Positions 1-7,654 of a stretch of DNA of 64,000 nucleotides are shown piece by piece. The notes under the pieces are model-generated. The model worked only from the letters and a program-made list of their open reading frames with translations, did not search any database and had not been told where the DNA came from. Positions within the stretch are counted from its first letter, which is position 1. Each line of letters begins with the position of its first letter. This DNA is from Kordia antarctica (GTDB taxonomy: Bacteria > Bacteroidota > Bacteroidia > Flavobacteriales > Flavobacteriaceae). The translations under genes were made by a program, and so were the position numbers. The DNA lies in assembly GCF_009901525.1 (NCBI RefSeq), contig NZ_CP019288.1, positions 3,935,501-3,999,500 of the forward strand. Reading direction: 5' to 3'.

Positions 1-569
1 AATACATTGTAATCACAGCACATTACGATCATGAAGGAATCAAAAATGGGAAAGTGTATAATGGCGCTGATGATGATGCTTCTGGAATAAGTGCGTTATT
101 GGCTTTCGCCGAATACCTTCAGAAATATCCACCAAAGCATTCTGTACTATTAATCGCTTTTGATGCGGAAGAAAAAGGATTGTTAGGTTCGTATTACTAT
201 ATAGAAAATTCCATCGTTCCAAAAGAACAATTAAAGCTTAACATCAACATGGACATGATAAGTCGTAGTGATAAAAAAGAACTCTATGCAGTTGGTCCAC
301 AATACTATTCACAATACAAACCAATTATTGAAAACCTTGAAAAAAGTGGAGAAGTAACCTTACTAATTGGTCACAAAGAATGGACATATTCCAGCGATCA
401 CGCAGGATTTCACACAGCAAAAATTCCATTCATTTACTTTGGTGTAGAAGATCACAAAGATTATCACAAACCAACGGACGATTTCGAAAACATTCATCCA
501 ACGTTTTATACAAATGCGGTACAAACCATCATTTCGTTCTTCAAAGAAGTGGACAATCAGCAATTATAA
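1..569 (+). CDS. M28-family metallopeptidase, 3' part
   Basis: The reading frame is open from base 3, so the start lies outside the window; about 188 C-terminal residues are visible. Three M28 motifs can be read: AHYDH (zinc ligand His and Asp), NGADDDASG (bridging Asp) and FDAEEKGLLGS (catalytic Glu with adjacent zinc-ligand Glu), followed by NMDMISR and a late SSDHAGFH segment that supplies the remaining ligands. The family cleaves N-terminal residues from peptides with two zinc ions and in this group is usually exported, but the signal region is not in view. Internal GTG or ATG codons near base 54 are not credible starts because they would remove the first zinc ligand. Confidence 0.9.
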   Translation, partial: YIVITAHYDHEGIKNGKVYNGADDDASGISALLAFAEYLQKYPPKHSVLLIAFDAEEKGLLGSYYYIENSIVPKEQLKLNINMDMISRSDKKELYAVGPQYYSQYKPIIENLEKSGEVTLLIGHKEWTYSSDHAGFHTAKIPFIYFGVEDHKDYHKPTDDFENIHPTFYTNAVQTIISFFKEVDNQQL

Positions 570-667
570 GTTCGCTAAAACGTTAAAATTGATAACAATC
601 AGCGCCAATCTTCACATATAAATTATAATTTTTTGTTTCTTGGCGAGATATTTCTCAGAAACCTATC

Positions 668-2443
668 ATGCAACAACCGATTACTTTCTATACTTCACAA
701 AAAGCAAAATTTGAAGCGGAATTAAAAATTCAACGACGAAAACTCAATCAATCAAGTATTGTACGTTTTGTTGTTTTTTTAAGTATTGCTTTCGCGATAT
801 ATCTCTTCTTTGGACAATGGAATTATGTCATCATTTCATCAATTGTCGGAATGGGAAGCTTTCTATACTTAGTCTTTCGTCATGCGGATTTAGTCTATCA
901 ACGTAACAAACTAAAAGCGTTAATTGAATGCAATCAGGTAGAAATTGATGTGCTCAATGGCGATCTTTCTAAATTGCCAACAGGCGAAGAATTCTTAAAC
1001 ACAGAACACTATTTCAGTTACGACATTGATCTATTTGGAAAAGCTTCATTCTTTCAATATCTAAACAGAGCAACAACGCGCGAAGGAAAAAATGAATTGG
1101 CTAAATTATTAGCGAGTAACAATATTTCAGACATTTCAACACGACAAAAAGCAATCCAAGAATTGGCTGAAAAAGCAGATTGGCGACAACATTTCTCAGC
1201 AATTGCATTACTCATAAAAGTAGAAACGACTTCAAAAAATATCACAGATTGGTTAAGCGATTACAAAAGTTTCATTCCAAAAATCATGCGGTATATACCA
1301 ATTATTTTTTCGTTGTTATCAATTGCAGTCGTCATATTATCATTTATGGGAATAATTTCATTTCTCTATCTCTTACTTTGGATAGGAATTGGTTTGGGAA
1401 TCACAGGAAAATTTCTAAAAAACATCAACAAATTATCGTTTCATACAAGCAAAGCGAAAGATACATTTCAGCAATACGGACAACTCTTAAATCGTATTGA
1501 AGAAGCAATATTTACGTCAAAAGGCTTGTTAGAAAAACAACGAAACATTCACAGCGATGTACAAAAAGCGTCCACACTTGTTAGAGAATTTTCAAAACGA
1601 ATAGATGCCTTAGATAACAGAAATAATATCTTGGTGGCAATCTTCTTAAATGGACTTTTATTGTGGGACATTTCAAAATCATATCAAATAGAAATCTGGA
1701 TTGACAAACACAGCCAAAAAGTAGCGCAATGGTTTGATGTGGTTACCTTTTTTGATGCGTACAACAGTTTAGGAAACTTTGCGTTCAATCATCCAAAATT
1801 TGTGTATCCAACAATTACGAAAAACGGAAACCAGGTTTTAGACGCCAAACAATTAGGACATCCATTACTGCGAACAAAAAACAGAATTGACAACGATTTC
1901 AACATCGGAAACTCAGAATTTTTCATAATTACAGGCGCAAACATGGCAGGAAAAAGTACATTTCTCCGAACGGTTTCGTTAAGTATTGTCATGTCAAACA
2001 CAGGTTTGCCAATCTGTGCAGAAAACGCAAACTATTCGCCTATAAAACTCATTACAAGCATGCGTACAACGGATTCGTTGGCGGAAGGCGCTTCGTATTT
2101 CTTTTCGGAATTGCAACGCTTAAAAATGATTGTAGATCAAATCAAGGACGATACGTATTTTATCATTCTTGATGAAATTCTCAAAGGAACAAATAGTCAT
2201 GATAAAGCAATGGGTTCTAAAAAAATTGTGCAAAAACTCGCGTCACAAAATGCAGCAGGAATCATTGCAACACACGACTTAAGTTTGTGCGAACTTGACA
2301 AAGAAATTGATCAAGTCAAAAACTATTTCTTCGATGCAGAAATCATTGATGACGAACTATTTTTCGGCTATCAACTCAAAAAAGGAATCTGTTCCAACAT
2401 GAATGCTTCATTCTTATTGAAGAAGATGGAAATTGTGGAATAG
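668..2443 (+). CDS. membrane-anchored MutS-like ATPase
   Basis: The 591-residue protein ends in a MutS-type ABC ATPase domain: Walker A GANMAGKST at residues 423-431 and Walker B FIILDEI at about 498-504, with the MutS-specific STFLRT segment between. Unlike MutS or MutS2 it carries two hydrophobic blocks, at about residues 33-70 and 208-245, which look like paired transmembrane helices, and it has no mismatch-recognition or Smr domain. This matches the membrane-associated MutS-related proteins found in many Bacteroidota, whose substrate is unknown. The ATPase assignment is certain; a role in classical mismatch repair is unlikely. It is followed by a repeat-rich intergenic stretch and appears monocistronic. 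Confidence 0.88.
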   Translation: MQQPITFYTSQKAKFEAELKIQRRKLNQSSIVRFVVFLSIAFAIYLFFGQWNYVIISSIVGMGSFLYLVFRHADLVYQRNKLKALIECNQVEIDVLNGDLSKLPTGEEFLNTEHYFSYDIDLFGKASFFQYLNRATTREGKNELAKLLASNNISDISTRQKAIQELAEKADWRQHFSAIALLIKVETTSKNITDWLSDYKSFIPKIMRYIPIIFSLLSIAVVILSFMGIISFLYLLLWIGIGLGITGKFLKNINKLSFHTSKAKDTFQQYGQLLNRIEEAIFTSKGLLEKQRNIHSDVQKASTLVREFSKRIDALDNRNNILVAIFLNGLLLWDISKSYQIEIWIDKHSQKVAQWFDVVTFFDAYNSLGNFAFNHPKFVYPTITKNGNQVLDAKQLGHPLLRTKNRIDNDFNIGNSEFFIITGANMAGKSTFLRTVSLSIVMSNTGLPICAENANYSPIKLITSMRTTDSLAEGASYFFSELQRLKMIVDQIKDDTYFIILDEILKGTNSHDKAMGSKKIVQKLASQNAAGIIATHDLSLCELDKEIDQVKNYFFDAEIIDDELFFGYQLKKGICSNMNASFLLKKMEIVE

Positions 2444-2493
2444 ACTTTTTAGACTGACTTAGAAAGTTGGATTTTTAGATTTTTTATTTGAAA

Positions 2494-2522
2494 CGTCATT
2501 GCGAACGATAGTGAAGCAATCT
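2494..2522 (+). repeat. dispersed intergenic repeat, GTCATTGCGAAC type
   Basis: A short intergenic segment reading GTCATTGCGAACGA then AGTGAAGCAATCT. From memory, very similar strings recur between genes in Flavobacteriaceae genomes; only one copy is seen here, so the family assignment rests on recognition, not on a second copy in the window. Confidence 0.4.
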
Positions 2523-2525
2523 TTA

Positions 2526-2560
2526 TTTTTTTCAATTTTTCAATCATTTAATTTTTCAAT
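2526..2560 (+). repeat. 35-bp direct repeat, left copy
   Basis: This T-rich segment (seven T, then CAATTTTTCAATCATTTAAT and a TTTTTCAAT tail) is identical over 35 bases to 3153-3187. The two copies flank the GNAT gene, ending 12 bases before its start codon on the left. Confidence 0.85.
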
Positions 2561-2572
2561 AAATAAAATAAA

Positions 2573-3106
2573 ATGGAAGCATATAAAAATTTTGAAACAG
2601 AAAGACTTTTCATAAAACCAACTTCAGTTGAAGATGCTGAATTTATCTTTGAATTAATCAATTCTCCAAAATGGATTGAAAATATAGGCGACAGAAATAT
2701 TAGATCTGTTGAAGCTGCAAAAGATTATATCGTAACTAAAATGCGTCCTCAATTGGAAAGACTTGGATTTTCAAACTATACGCTTACACGAAAAATAGAC
2801 AACGTAAAAATTGGAACTTGTGGATTATATGACCGAGAAGGATTAGAAGGAATTGATATTGGTTTTGCTTTTTTGCCCGAATATGAAAGAAAAGGATTTG
2901 CTTTTGAAGCTGCCAATAAAATTAAAAATGTAGCATTCAATGAATTTGGAGTTAACGCAATAAGTGCCATTACATCAAAAAATAATACGTCGTCTCAAAA
3001 ACTATTGGAAAAGCTTGGTTTAAAACTTACAGGAACAACAAAATTGCCAAACGAAACGGAAGAATTACTTGTATATAAAATGTATCGAGAACAAACCCAA
3101 TATTGA
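2573..3106 (+). CDS. GNAT-family N-acetyltransferase (RimJ/RimL-like)
   Basis: The 177-residue protein opens with FETERLFIKPTSVEDAEFIF, the usual start of the RimL-like acetyltransferases, and contains the central beta strand IDIGFAFLPEYERKGFAFEA with the acetyl-CoA-binding loop in the form RKGFAFEA, followed by the late strand and helix AITSKNNTSSQKLLEKLGL. It should transfer an acetyl group from acetyl-CoA to an amine; the substrate cannot be read from sequence. It stands alone between two identical 35-bp repeats, which suggests it could have moved as a cassette by recombination, though its base composition is like its neighbours. Confidence 0.85.
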   Translation: MEAYKNFETERLFIKPTSVEDAEFIFELINSPKWIENIGDRNIRSVEAAKDYIVTKMRPQLERLGFSNYTLTRKIDNVKIGTCGLYDREGLEGIDIGFAFLPEYERKGFAFEAANKIKNVAFNEFGVNAISAITSKNNTSSQKLLEKLGLKLTGTTKLPNETEELLVYKMYREQTQY

Positions 3107-3152
3107 ACGAAATCGAAAAGAAATCTGCTTACTTATAAACTTCTTGCATTGG

Positions 3153-3187
3153 TTTTTTTCAATTTTTCAATCATTTAATTTTTCAAT
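3153..3187 (+). repeat. 35-bp direct repeat, right copy
   Basis: Identical over 35 bases to 2526-2560. It lies 47 bases after the GNAT stop codon and 68 bases before the hydrolase start, so the GNAT gene is bracketed by the pair. Confidence 0.85.
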
Positions 3188-3254
3188 TATTTAGTTTCAA
3201 CCTGTAATAAATCTCACGGAAGTGTACTAAAAGAGAAATACAAAATCACAAACG

Positions 3255-4133
3255 ATGAAAACTAAACTTTCAATTCTATTATTTCTTTTTGCTTTCGCGA
3301 ATCTACTCGGACAAGAAACCCAAAAAACACCTGCTTTTGAAGTTTCCGTTCATGGAAAAGGCGACACCATGTTCTTAATTCCTGGATTATCTTGTTCGGG
3401 AAATGTTTGGAATGAAACCGTTAAAACATACAAAGACAACTACGAAATTCATGTCATTACATTGGCAGGTTATGGTGGCGTGAAACCAATTGCTTCGGAG
3501 AACATTCTGCAAGAAGTCAAAACAGAATTAATCGGATATATCAAAAAGCATAAAACCAAAAACAGCATTTTAATTGGTCACAGTATTGGCGGATTTACAA
3601 GTTTATTAATCGCAATTGAAGATCAAAATCTAGTTTCAAAAATTATCATTGTAGATAGTTTACCGTTTTTGGCTGGTTCTTACAATGATGCAGTCACAGT
3701 AGAAGTTGTAAAATCTTCCTATGGAATGATGAAAGAAATGTACATGCCAATGGACAGTTTAACGTTGAGAAATACGCTAAAACAATCAATTAATGGAATG
3801 ATGCGCAACAAAGAAAATCTTGAATTTGTAGTAAATGACGCAGCAAAGTCAGACCGTAGAACACTTGGATTTACAGTATTTGAAATGTTAAGTACAGACA
3901 TTCGTGATGACATTCAACACATAAAAACGCCAACATTAGTTTTGACAAACTGGAACAAACCTATTCCACAATTTCCTAACTTTACACGTGCCGATAAGTT
4001 GAAAATGTATCAAAAACAATATGAAAATTGTAGTTCGTGCACAGTAAAAATTATAGACAAAGCAGAACATTTTATCATGCTCGATAATCCAACGGAATTT
4101 TACAAGGAAGTTTCTAATTTTATCAACGAATGA
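3255..4133 (+). CDS. secreted alpha/beta hydrolase
   Basis: The 292-residue protein has an N-terminal signal peptide (hydrophobic LSILLFLFAFANLLG, then QE). The alpha/beta-hydrolase fold shows an oxyanion-type strand FLIPGLSCSG, the nucleophile elbow GHSIGG with Ser110, and the late catalytic His272 in KAEHFIM; the acid is probably an Asp after the strand near residue 230. It likely cleaves an ester or a similar bond in the periplasm or outside the cell; the substrate is not predictable. An intergenic repeat of about 140 bp follows the gene. Confidence 0.87.
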   Translation: MKTKLSILLFLFAFANLLGQETQKTPAFEVSVHGKGDTMFLIPGLSCSGNVWNETVKTYKDNYEIHVITLAGYGGVKPIASENILQEVKTELIGYIKKHKTKNSILIGHSIGGFTSLLIAIEDQNLVSKIIIVDSLPFLAGSYNDAVTVEVVKSSYGMMKEMYMPMDSLTLRNTLKQSINGMMRNKENLEFVVNDAAKSDRRTLGFTVFEMLSTDIRDDIQHIKTPTLVLTNWNKPIPQFPNFTRADKLKMYQKQYENCSSCTVKIIDKAEHFIMLDNPTEFYKEVSNFINE

Positions 4134-4179
4134 TTGTAAAATTAACAGTGAATTTTTTTTCTGAAGTATAGAAAAGGTT

Positions 4180-4320
4180 TTGCGTTAAAAATTTTCGAAG
4201 CCTTGGAGAAAATTTAGCAAAAGTTTTTCGGTTTTAGTTTTCCGAAGAGAAAACTAAAAATACCTGCCAGAAAAATGCCTTTTCTTTTGTTTCTTTTCTT
4301 TGGGCAAGCAAAAAATAAGA
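4180..4320 (+). repeat. structured dispersed repeat, copy A
   Basis: About 140 bases that align, with substitutions and small gaps, to the reverse complement of 34391-34525. Shared landmarks in order: CGTTAA, GAAGCCTTGG, AAATTTAG, a hairpin that begins GGTTTTAG, an ACCT segment, then TTTCTTTTGTTTC and a GC-rich closing arm. In this copy the hairpin arms are 4231-4242 and 4249-4260 around CGAAGA. A second weaker pairing joins TGCC near 4276 to GGCA near 4303 across the pyrimidine tract. It occupies most of the gap between the hydrolase and the sigma factor genes. Confidence 0.7.
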
Positions 4321-4394
4321 AAGATCAAATAAATTAAATGTAATCAATGATTTTATCAGTTATTTCTAATTTATATAAAATGTAAAACACGCGC

Positions 4395-4886
4395 ATGCGA
4401 GAAGATTATTTCAAAGAAATCATCACACATCACAAAGACAAAATCTACCGAATTTGCTTTGCATATCTCTATGAAAAAGAATTGGTAGATGATTTGTATC
4501 AAGAAGTATTAATCAACGTATGGAATGGACTCAAAAATTTCAAAGGAAATTCAAAACTAACAACTTGGTTGTACAGAGTTACGCTAAATACAACAATTAC
4601 GTTCAACAGAAATACTAAAAAACACCTGTCACTTTTTAATAATGAATTGCCCGATACGTTTGAAGCAGCCATTGATACAGAACGGCAATCGCAAGAAAAT
4701 CGTGTGAATAAACTCATGCAATGTGTACAAAAACTCAAAAAAGACGAGCGGTTAATTATCAGTTTAGTTTTAGAAGAACTGAGTTACAAAGAAATTGCAG
4801 ACATCATCGGAATCGAAGCCAACAATGTTGGTGTTCGTATTAGTAGAATCAAAAAACGACTTTTAAAAATATACAATAATGAATGA
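4395..4886 (+). CDS. ECF-type RNA polymerase sigma factor
   Basis: The 163-residue protein has both sigma-70 regions of an extracytoplasmic-function factor: region 2 at about residues 5-75 (IYRICFAYLYEKELVDDLYQ, then the DNA-melting stretch NFKGNSKLTTWLYRVTLNT) and region 4 at about 105-160 with the helix-turn-helix LEELSYKEIADIIGI. It should direct RNA polymerase to a small regulon. Its last 8 bases overlap the next gene, which encodes a membrane protein, the usual layout for a sigma factor and its controlling partner. Confidence 0.92.
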   Translation: MREDYFKEIITHHKDKIYRICFAYLYEKELVDDLYQEVLINVWNGLKNFKGNSKLTTWLYRVTLNTTITFNRNTKKHLSLFNNELPDTFEAAIDTERQSQENRVNKLMQCVQKLKKDERLIISLVLEELSYKEIADIIGIEANNVGVRISRIKKRLLKIYNNE

Positions 4887-5484
4887 TTTCAACGATTTAC
4901 AAAACGATTGGAACTCAGTTTCTTCTAAAGAAATTGAACGAAAAGATGTGAGCGATTCATTATTTGGAAAGCTCAAAAAACTACAACGCAAAATTGTGTT
5001 TGGAAACGTATTAATGAGTATTTCTTTTGCAGTAATATTTGTAGTTTTTGGTTGGTTATGGAAGGCAAATCCGCTCAAAGAACGTTCGGATAATTTCTAT
5101 TTAGCATTAACATTTATGTTCATTCTATTAACTGTGACTTTAGCAATGATGTGGTATCGCGTATTATTTTGGCGTACGCCGAATGATATTTCGGAAAACA
5201 TGAAATCATTCGCGACGAAAATGCTGAAAAAACTAAAATATTTCAAGTGGATTACCAATTTTTTTATGCCAGTTTATTTGGTATTATTAGCTATTGGAAT
5301 GACGATTTATTTTCAAGATGTTTTGCATGAAGCAACGTTGCAATTTAAGTTGATAGCATACGGAATGACATATAGTTGGCTGTTAATTGTTGGATTTATC
5401 ATCGTTCGAAAAAAGCAACAAAAAAACAACAAAGACGTAGATCCGATTATTGAAAATTTAGAAGAAATTCTGGAGAATTTTTAA
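4879..5484 (+). CDS. membrane protein, probable anti-sigma partner
   Basis: The 201-residue protein has a charged N-terminal segment of about 38 residues followed by four hydrophobic helices (about 40-60, 72-92, 118-140, 152-170) and a charged tail. The start overlaps the end of the sigma factor gene by 8 bases, so the two are translationally coupled. In other Flavobacteriia the same position next to an ECF factor is held by proteins annotated as anti-sigma or hypothetical membrane proteins. No zinc-finger anti-sigma motif is visible, so the role is inferred from position only. Confidence 0.75.
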   Translation: MNDFNDLQNDWNSVSSKEIERKDVSDSLFGKLKKLQRKIVFGNVLMSISFAVIFVVFGWLWKANPLKERSDNFYLALTFMFILLTVTLAMMWYRVLFWRTPNDISENMKSFATKMLKKLKYFKWITNFFMPVYLVLLAIGMTIYFQDVLHEATLQFKLIAYGMTYSWLLIVGFIIVRKKQQKNNKDVDPIIENLEEILENF

Positions 5485-5530
5485 ATAGATAAAAGAGTCA
5501 AGAATATTGTTGTAAGATGTTTTGAATGGA

Positions 5531-5560
5531 TTTCGTCATGCTGAACTTGATTCAGCATCT
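5531..5560 (+). repeat. dispersed hairpin repeat, CATGCTGAA type
   Basis: The arms ATGCTGAA (5538-5545) and TTCAGCAT (5551-5558) pair perfectly around a 5-base loop. Strings of this form (CGTCATGCTGAACTTG and TTCAGCATCT) are familiar dispersed palindromes in Flavobacteriaceae; only one copy lies in the window. Confidence 0.5.
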
Positions 5561-5625
5561 CACTAGACATACAGAAATGCACTTTTTGTTCAATATTGAC
5601 GCTTTAATTTATTATGCTTAATTTT

Positions 5626-5681
5626 CAACAGACAACAGACAACAGACAACAGACAACAGACAACAGACAATAGACAACAGA
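5626..5681 (+). repeat. heptanucleotide tandem repeat, eight units
   Basis: Eight consecutive 7-bp units: six CAACAGA, one variant CAATAGA, one more CAACAGA. The array stops 5 bases before the aminotransferase ATG, so it occupies the place of the ribosome binding site and much of the leader. Confidence 0.95.
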
Positions 5682-5686
5682 CAATC

Positions 5687-6829
5687 ATGAACCACATTTC
5701 CAAACTTCCAAACATAGAAACCACGATTTTTACCGTGATGAGTCAATTAGCAGCACAGGAAAACGCAATTAATCTTTCTCAAGGATTTCCTAATTTTCCT
5801 TCTGATCCAAAATTGATTGAACTTGTTCAGCAAGCATTGCGTGAAAATTACAATCAATATGCGCCAATGCCAGGCGCGTTAATTTTACGCGAAGCAATTG
5901 CAGAAAAAATGGAATTATTGTATCAACGAGATTACAATCCGGCAACAGAAATTACGGTTACAGCAGGCGCAACACAAGCTATTTTTACCATTATAAGTGC
6001 ATTTGTACGACCAACTGACGAAGTCATCATATTTACGCCAGCATACGATTGTTACGCACCAGCGGTTGAGGTTCACGGTGGAAAAGTAATCCCGATTCAG
6101 CTGAAAGGAAAAGAATTTTCAGTGGATTGGAATGAAGTTCGAAGTAAAATTACGACGAAAACAAAGTTGCTAATTATCAATACGCCGCACAATCCAAGCG
6201 GAACGGTTTTGTCAAAAGCAGATATGTTAGAATTGTCGTCAATTCTAGAAAATACAAACATTATATTATTGAGTGATGAAGTCTACGAACACATCATTTT
6301 TGATGGCGCACAACATCAAAGTGCGGCTTTATATCCGAAACTTGCCGAACGCGCTTTTATTACAGCTTCTTTTGGGAAAACATTTCATAATACAGGTTGG
6401 AAAATGGGCTATTGCGTTGCGCCAAAAGCATTGATGCACGAATTTAAAAAAGTACATCAATTCAATGTGTTTTCAGTGAATCATCCGATGCAAATTGGAA
6501 TTGGAAAGTATTTAAAAAATCCAAAGAATTATTTGGGACTTCCGGCATTTTTCCAGCGAAAGCGAGATTATTTTCTAAATGAAATTAAAGATTCTCGTTT
6601 TACGTGGAAACCATCACAAGGAACGTATTTTCAGGTTTTATCTTATGAAAATATTACGGACGAATTTGATACCGAATTTGCCAAAAGATTAACGCGCGAA
6701 TACAAAATTGCGTCCATTCCGCTTTCTGTGTTTAACACGAATAAAGAAGATCATAAATTGTTGCGTTTCTGCTTTGCTAAAACAGAAGAAACGTTAGCAC
6801 AAGCTGCAAAAATTTTGAATAGAATATAA
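5687..6829 (+). CDS. PLP-dependent methionine-type aminotransferase (YbdL-like)
   Basis: The 380-residue class I aminotransferase shows the N-terminal NLSQGFPNFP segment and NQYAPMPG, the pyridoxal-phosphate anchoring strand NTPHNPSGTV, the cofactor Asp-Tyr pair LLSDEVYEHI, and the Schiff-base lysine Lys231 in SFGKTFHNTGWKMGY. These features match methionine aminotransferases (YbdL/kynurenine aminotransferase subfamily), which move the amino group of methionine or aromatic amino acids to 2-oxoacids. The ATG is preceded by only 5 non-repeat bases after a heptamer array, with no recognisable ribosome binding site. A terminator follows the stop directly. Confidence 0.93.
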   Translation: MNHISKLPNIETTIFTVMSQLAAQENAINLSQGFPNFPSDPKLIELVQQALRENYNQYAPMPGALILREAIAEKMELLYQRDYNPATEITVTAGATQAIFTIISAFVRPTDEVIIFTPAYDCYAPAVEVHGGKVIPIQLKGKEFSVDWNEVRSKITTKTKLLIINTPHNPSGTVLSKADMLELSSILENTNIILLSDEVYEHIIFDGAQHQSAALYPKLAERAFITASFGKTFHNTGWKMGYCVAPKALMHEFKKVHQFNVFSVNHPMQIGIGKYLKNPKNYLGLPAFFQRKRDYFLNEIKDSRFTWKPSQGTYFQVLSYENITDEFDTEFAKRLTREYKIASIPLSVFNTNKEDHKLLRFCFAKTEETLAQAAKILNRI

Positions 6830-6861
6830 AAAGGACACTTCGAGAGTCTCAGTGTCCTTTT
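6828..6861. terminator. bidirectional terminator
   Basis: The arms AAAAGGACACT and AGTGTCCTTTT pair perfectly around an 11-base loop with T-runs on both strands. It separates the aminotransferase from the converging precursor-peptide genes. Confidence 0.85.
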
Positions 6862-6884
6862 ATTTTACCTAAATAATTTTTTCA

Positions 6885-7022
6885 TTAATGTACTACACAA
6901 GAAGTGATGCAAATAGTTCTGAATGAACGTCCTCCACCATTTATTGTGTGTTGTTTTTTAGGATCTAAATTTGCAATTGATGCTTTTACTAATTTTAATG
7001 ATTTTGTTTTTTGAGTTTTCAT
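6885..7022 (-). CDS. lanthipeptide-type RiPP precursor 1
   Basis: The 45-residue peptide has a basic leader (MKTQKTKSLKLVKASIANLD) with the L-x-K-x-x-IA-x-L pattern of Bacteroidota class I lanthipeptide precursors. A Gly-Gly-Gly cleavage site at residues 29-31 is followed by a short core ending CITSCVVH. Cys and Ser/Thr in the core could form thioether rings after dehydration. It is the last of three tandem precursors (34-base gaps) and is closed by the terminator at 6828-6861. No dehydratase, cyclase or export gene is present in the window, so modification is inferred from family resemblance only. Confidence 0.75.
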   Translation of the reverse strand: MKTQKTKSLKLVKASIANLDPKKQHTINGGGRSFRTICITSCVVH

Positions 7023-7055
7023 AAGTTTTGGTTTAATGAGGTTAATGAATAAATT

Positions 7056-7211
7056 TTAGTGTGCGTGACAAGATGTAACACACATTGATGTTCTACTATT
7101 ACAATCGCCAATGCGTGTGCGTCCACCAACAACTTCTTGTTGTGTTTGTGGATCTAAATTTGCAATTGACGCCTTTACTAATTTTAGTGATTTTGTTTTT
7201 TGAGTTTTCAT
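7056..7211 (-). CDS. lanthipeptide-type RiPP precursor 2
   Basis: The 51-residue peptide has the same first 21 residues as precursor 1, then PQTQQEVVGG, a classical double-glycine leader end. The core of about 21 residues starts RTRIGDCNS and ends CVTSCHAH, with three Cys and five Ser/Thr. The leaders of precursors 1 to 3 are nearly identical while the cores differ, as expected of tandem duplication followed by core diversification. It is 34 bases from its neighbour on each side and probably co-transcribed with both. Confidence 0.78.
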   Translation of the reverse strand: MKTQKTKSLKLVKASIANLDPQTQQEVVGGRTRIGDCNSRTSMCVTSCHAH

Positions 7212-7245
7212 AAATTTTGGTTTAATAAAGTTAATAAGTTAATTT

Positions 7246-7407
7246 TTAGTGAGCGTGACAAGAAGTAGCGCATACAGAATATTCTATACTTCCGCAACCT
7301 GTCCAAGGGCTTGTTCTACCACCGATAACTTCTTGTTGTGTTTGTGGTTCCAAATTTGCAATGGAAGCTTTTACTAACTTCAGTGATTTTGCTTGTTGTT
7401 TTTTCAT
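7246..7407 (-). CDS. lanthipeptide-type RiPP precursor 3
   Basis: The 53-residue peptide is the first of the three tandem precursors in transcription order. The leader (KSLKLVKASIANLEPQTQQE, then VIGG) matches precursor 2 closely. The core begins RTSPWTGCGS and ends CATSCHAH, giving the same C-terminal pattern C-x-T-S-C-x-x-H as the other two. The promoter of the trio should lie in 7408-7600, where a run of A/T with GAATATTTG is close to, but not exactly, the TAnnTTTG box. Confidence 0.78.
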   Translation of the reverse strand: MKKQQAKSLKLVKASIANLEPQTQQEVIGGRTSPWTGCGSIEYSVCATSCHAH

Positions 7408-7600
7408 GGTTTAAAGTTTAAGATTGTTTAATAATTCACTTCTTATATAGGTTACAAATATTCCCTAATATTTCGCGATTTTTGTTTCTTAAAAGTATAC
7501 TAGAAATTGCGTCATTCAAAAGATTGTTAACGCAAGAAGCATAAAAATTGTAGCAATTGAGGTAAGAGAAATTATATGAAAATTAGAAAGTGAAGCATAA

Positions 7601-7629
7601 AAAAACCAGAAGCTAAACTTCTGGTTTTT
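7601..7629 (-). terminator. terminator of precursor 4
   Basis: The arms AAAAACCAGAAG and CTTCTGGTTTTT pair perfectly around a 5-base loop. It lies 26 bases downstream of the stop of precursor 4, so that gene has its own transcript end and is separate from the trio. Confidence 0.8.
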
Positions 7630-7654
7630 GAAAAATTATACGATATAATTACTG

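Noticed and set aside
40-563. Minus-strand frames of 60-66 codons under the M28 peptidase gene
   Set aside because: They overlap a strongly supported gene and have no family-like content.
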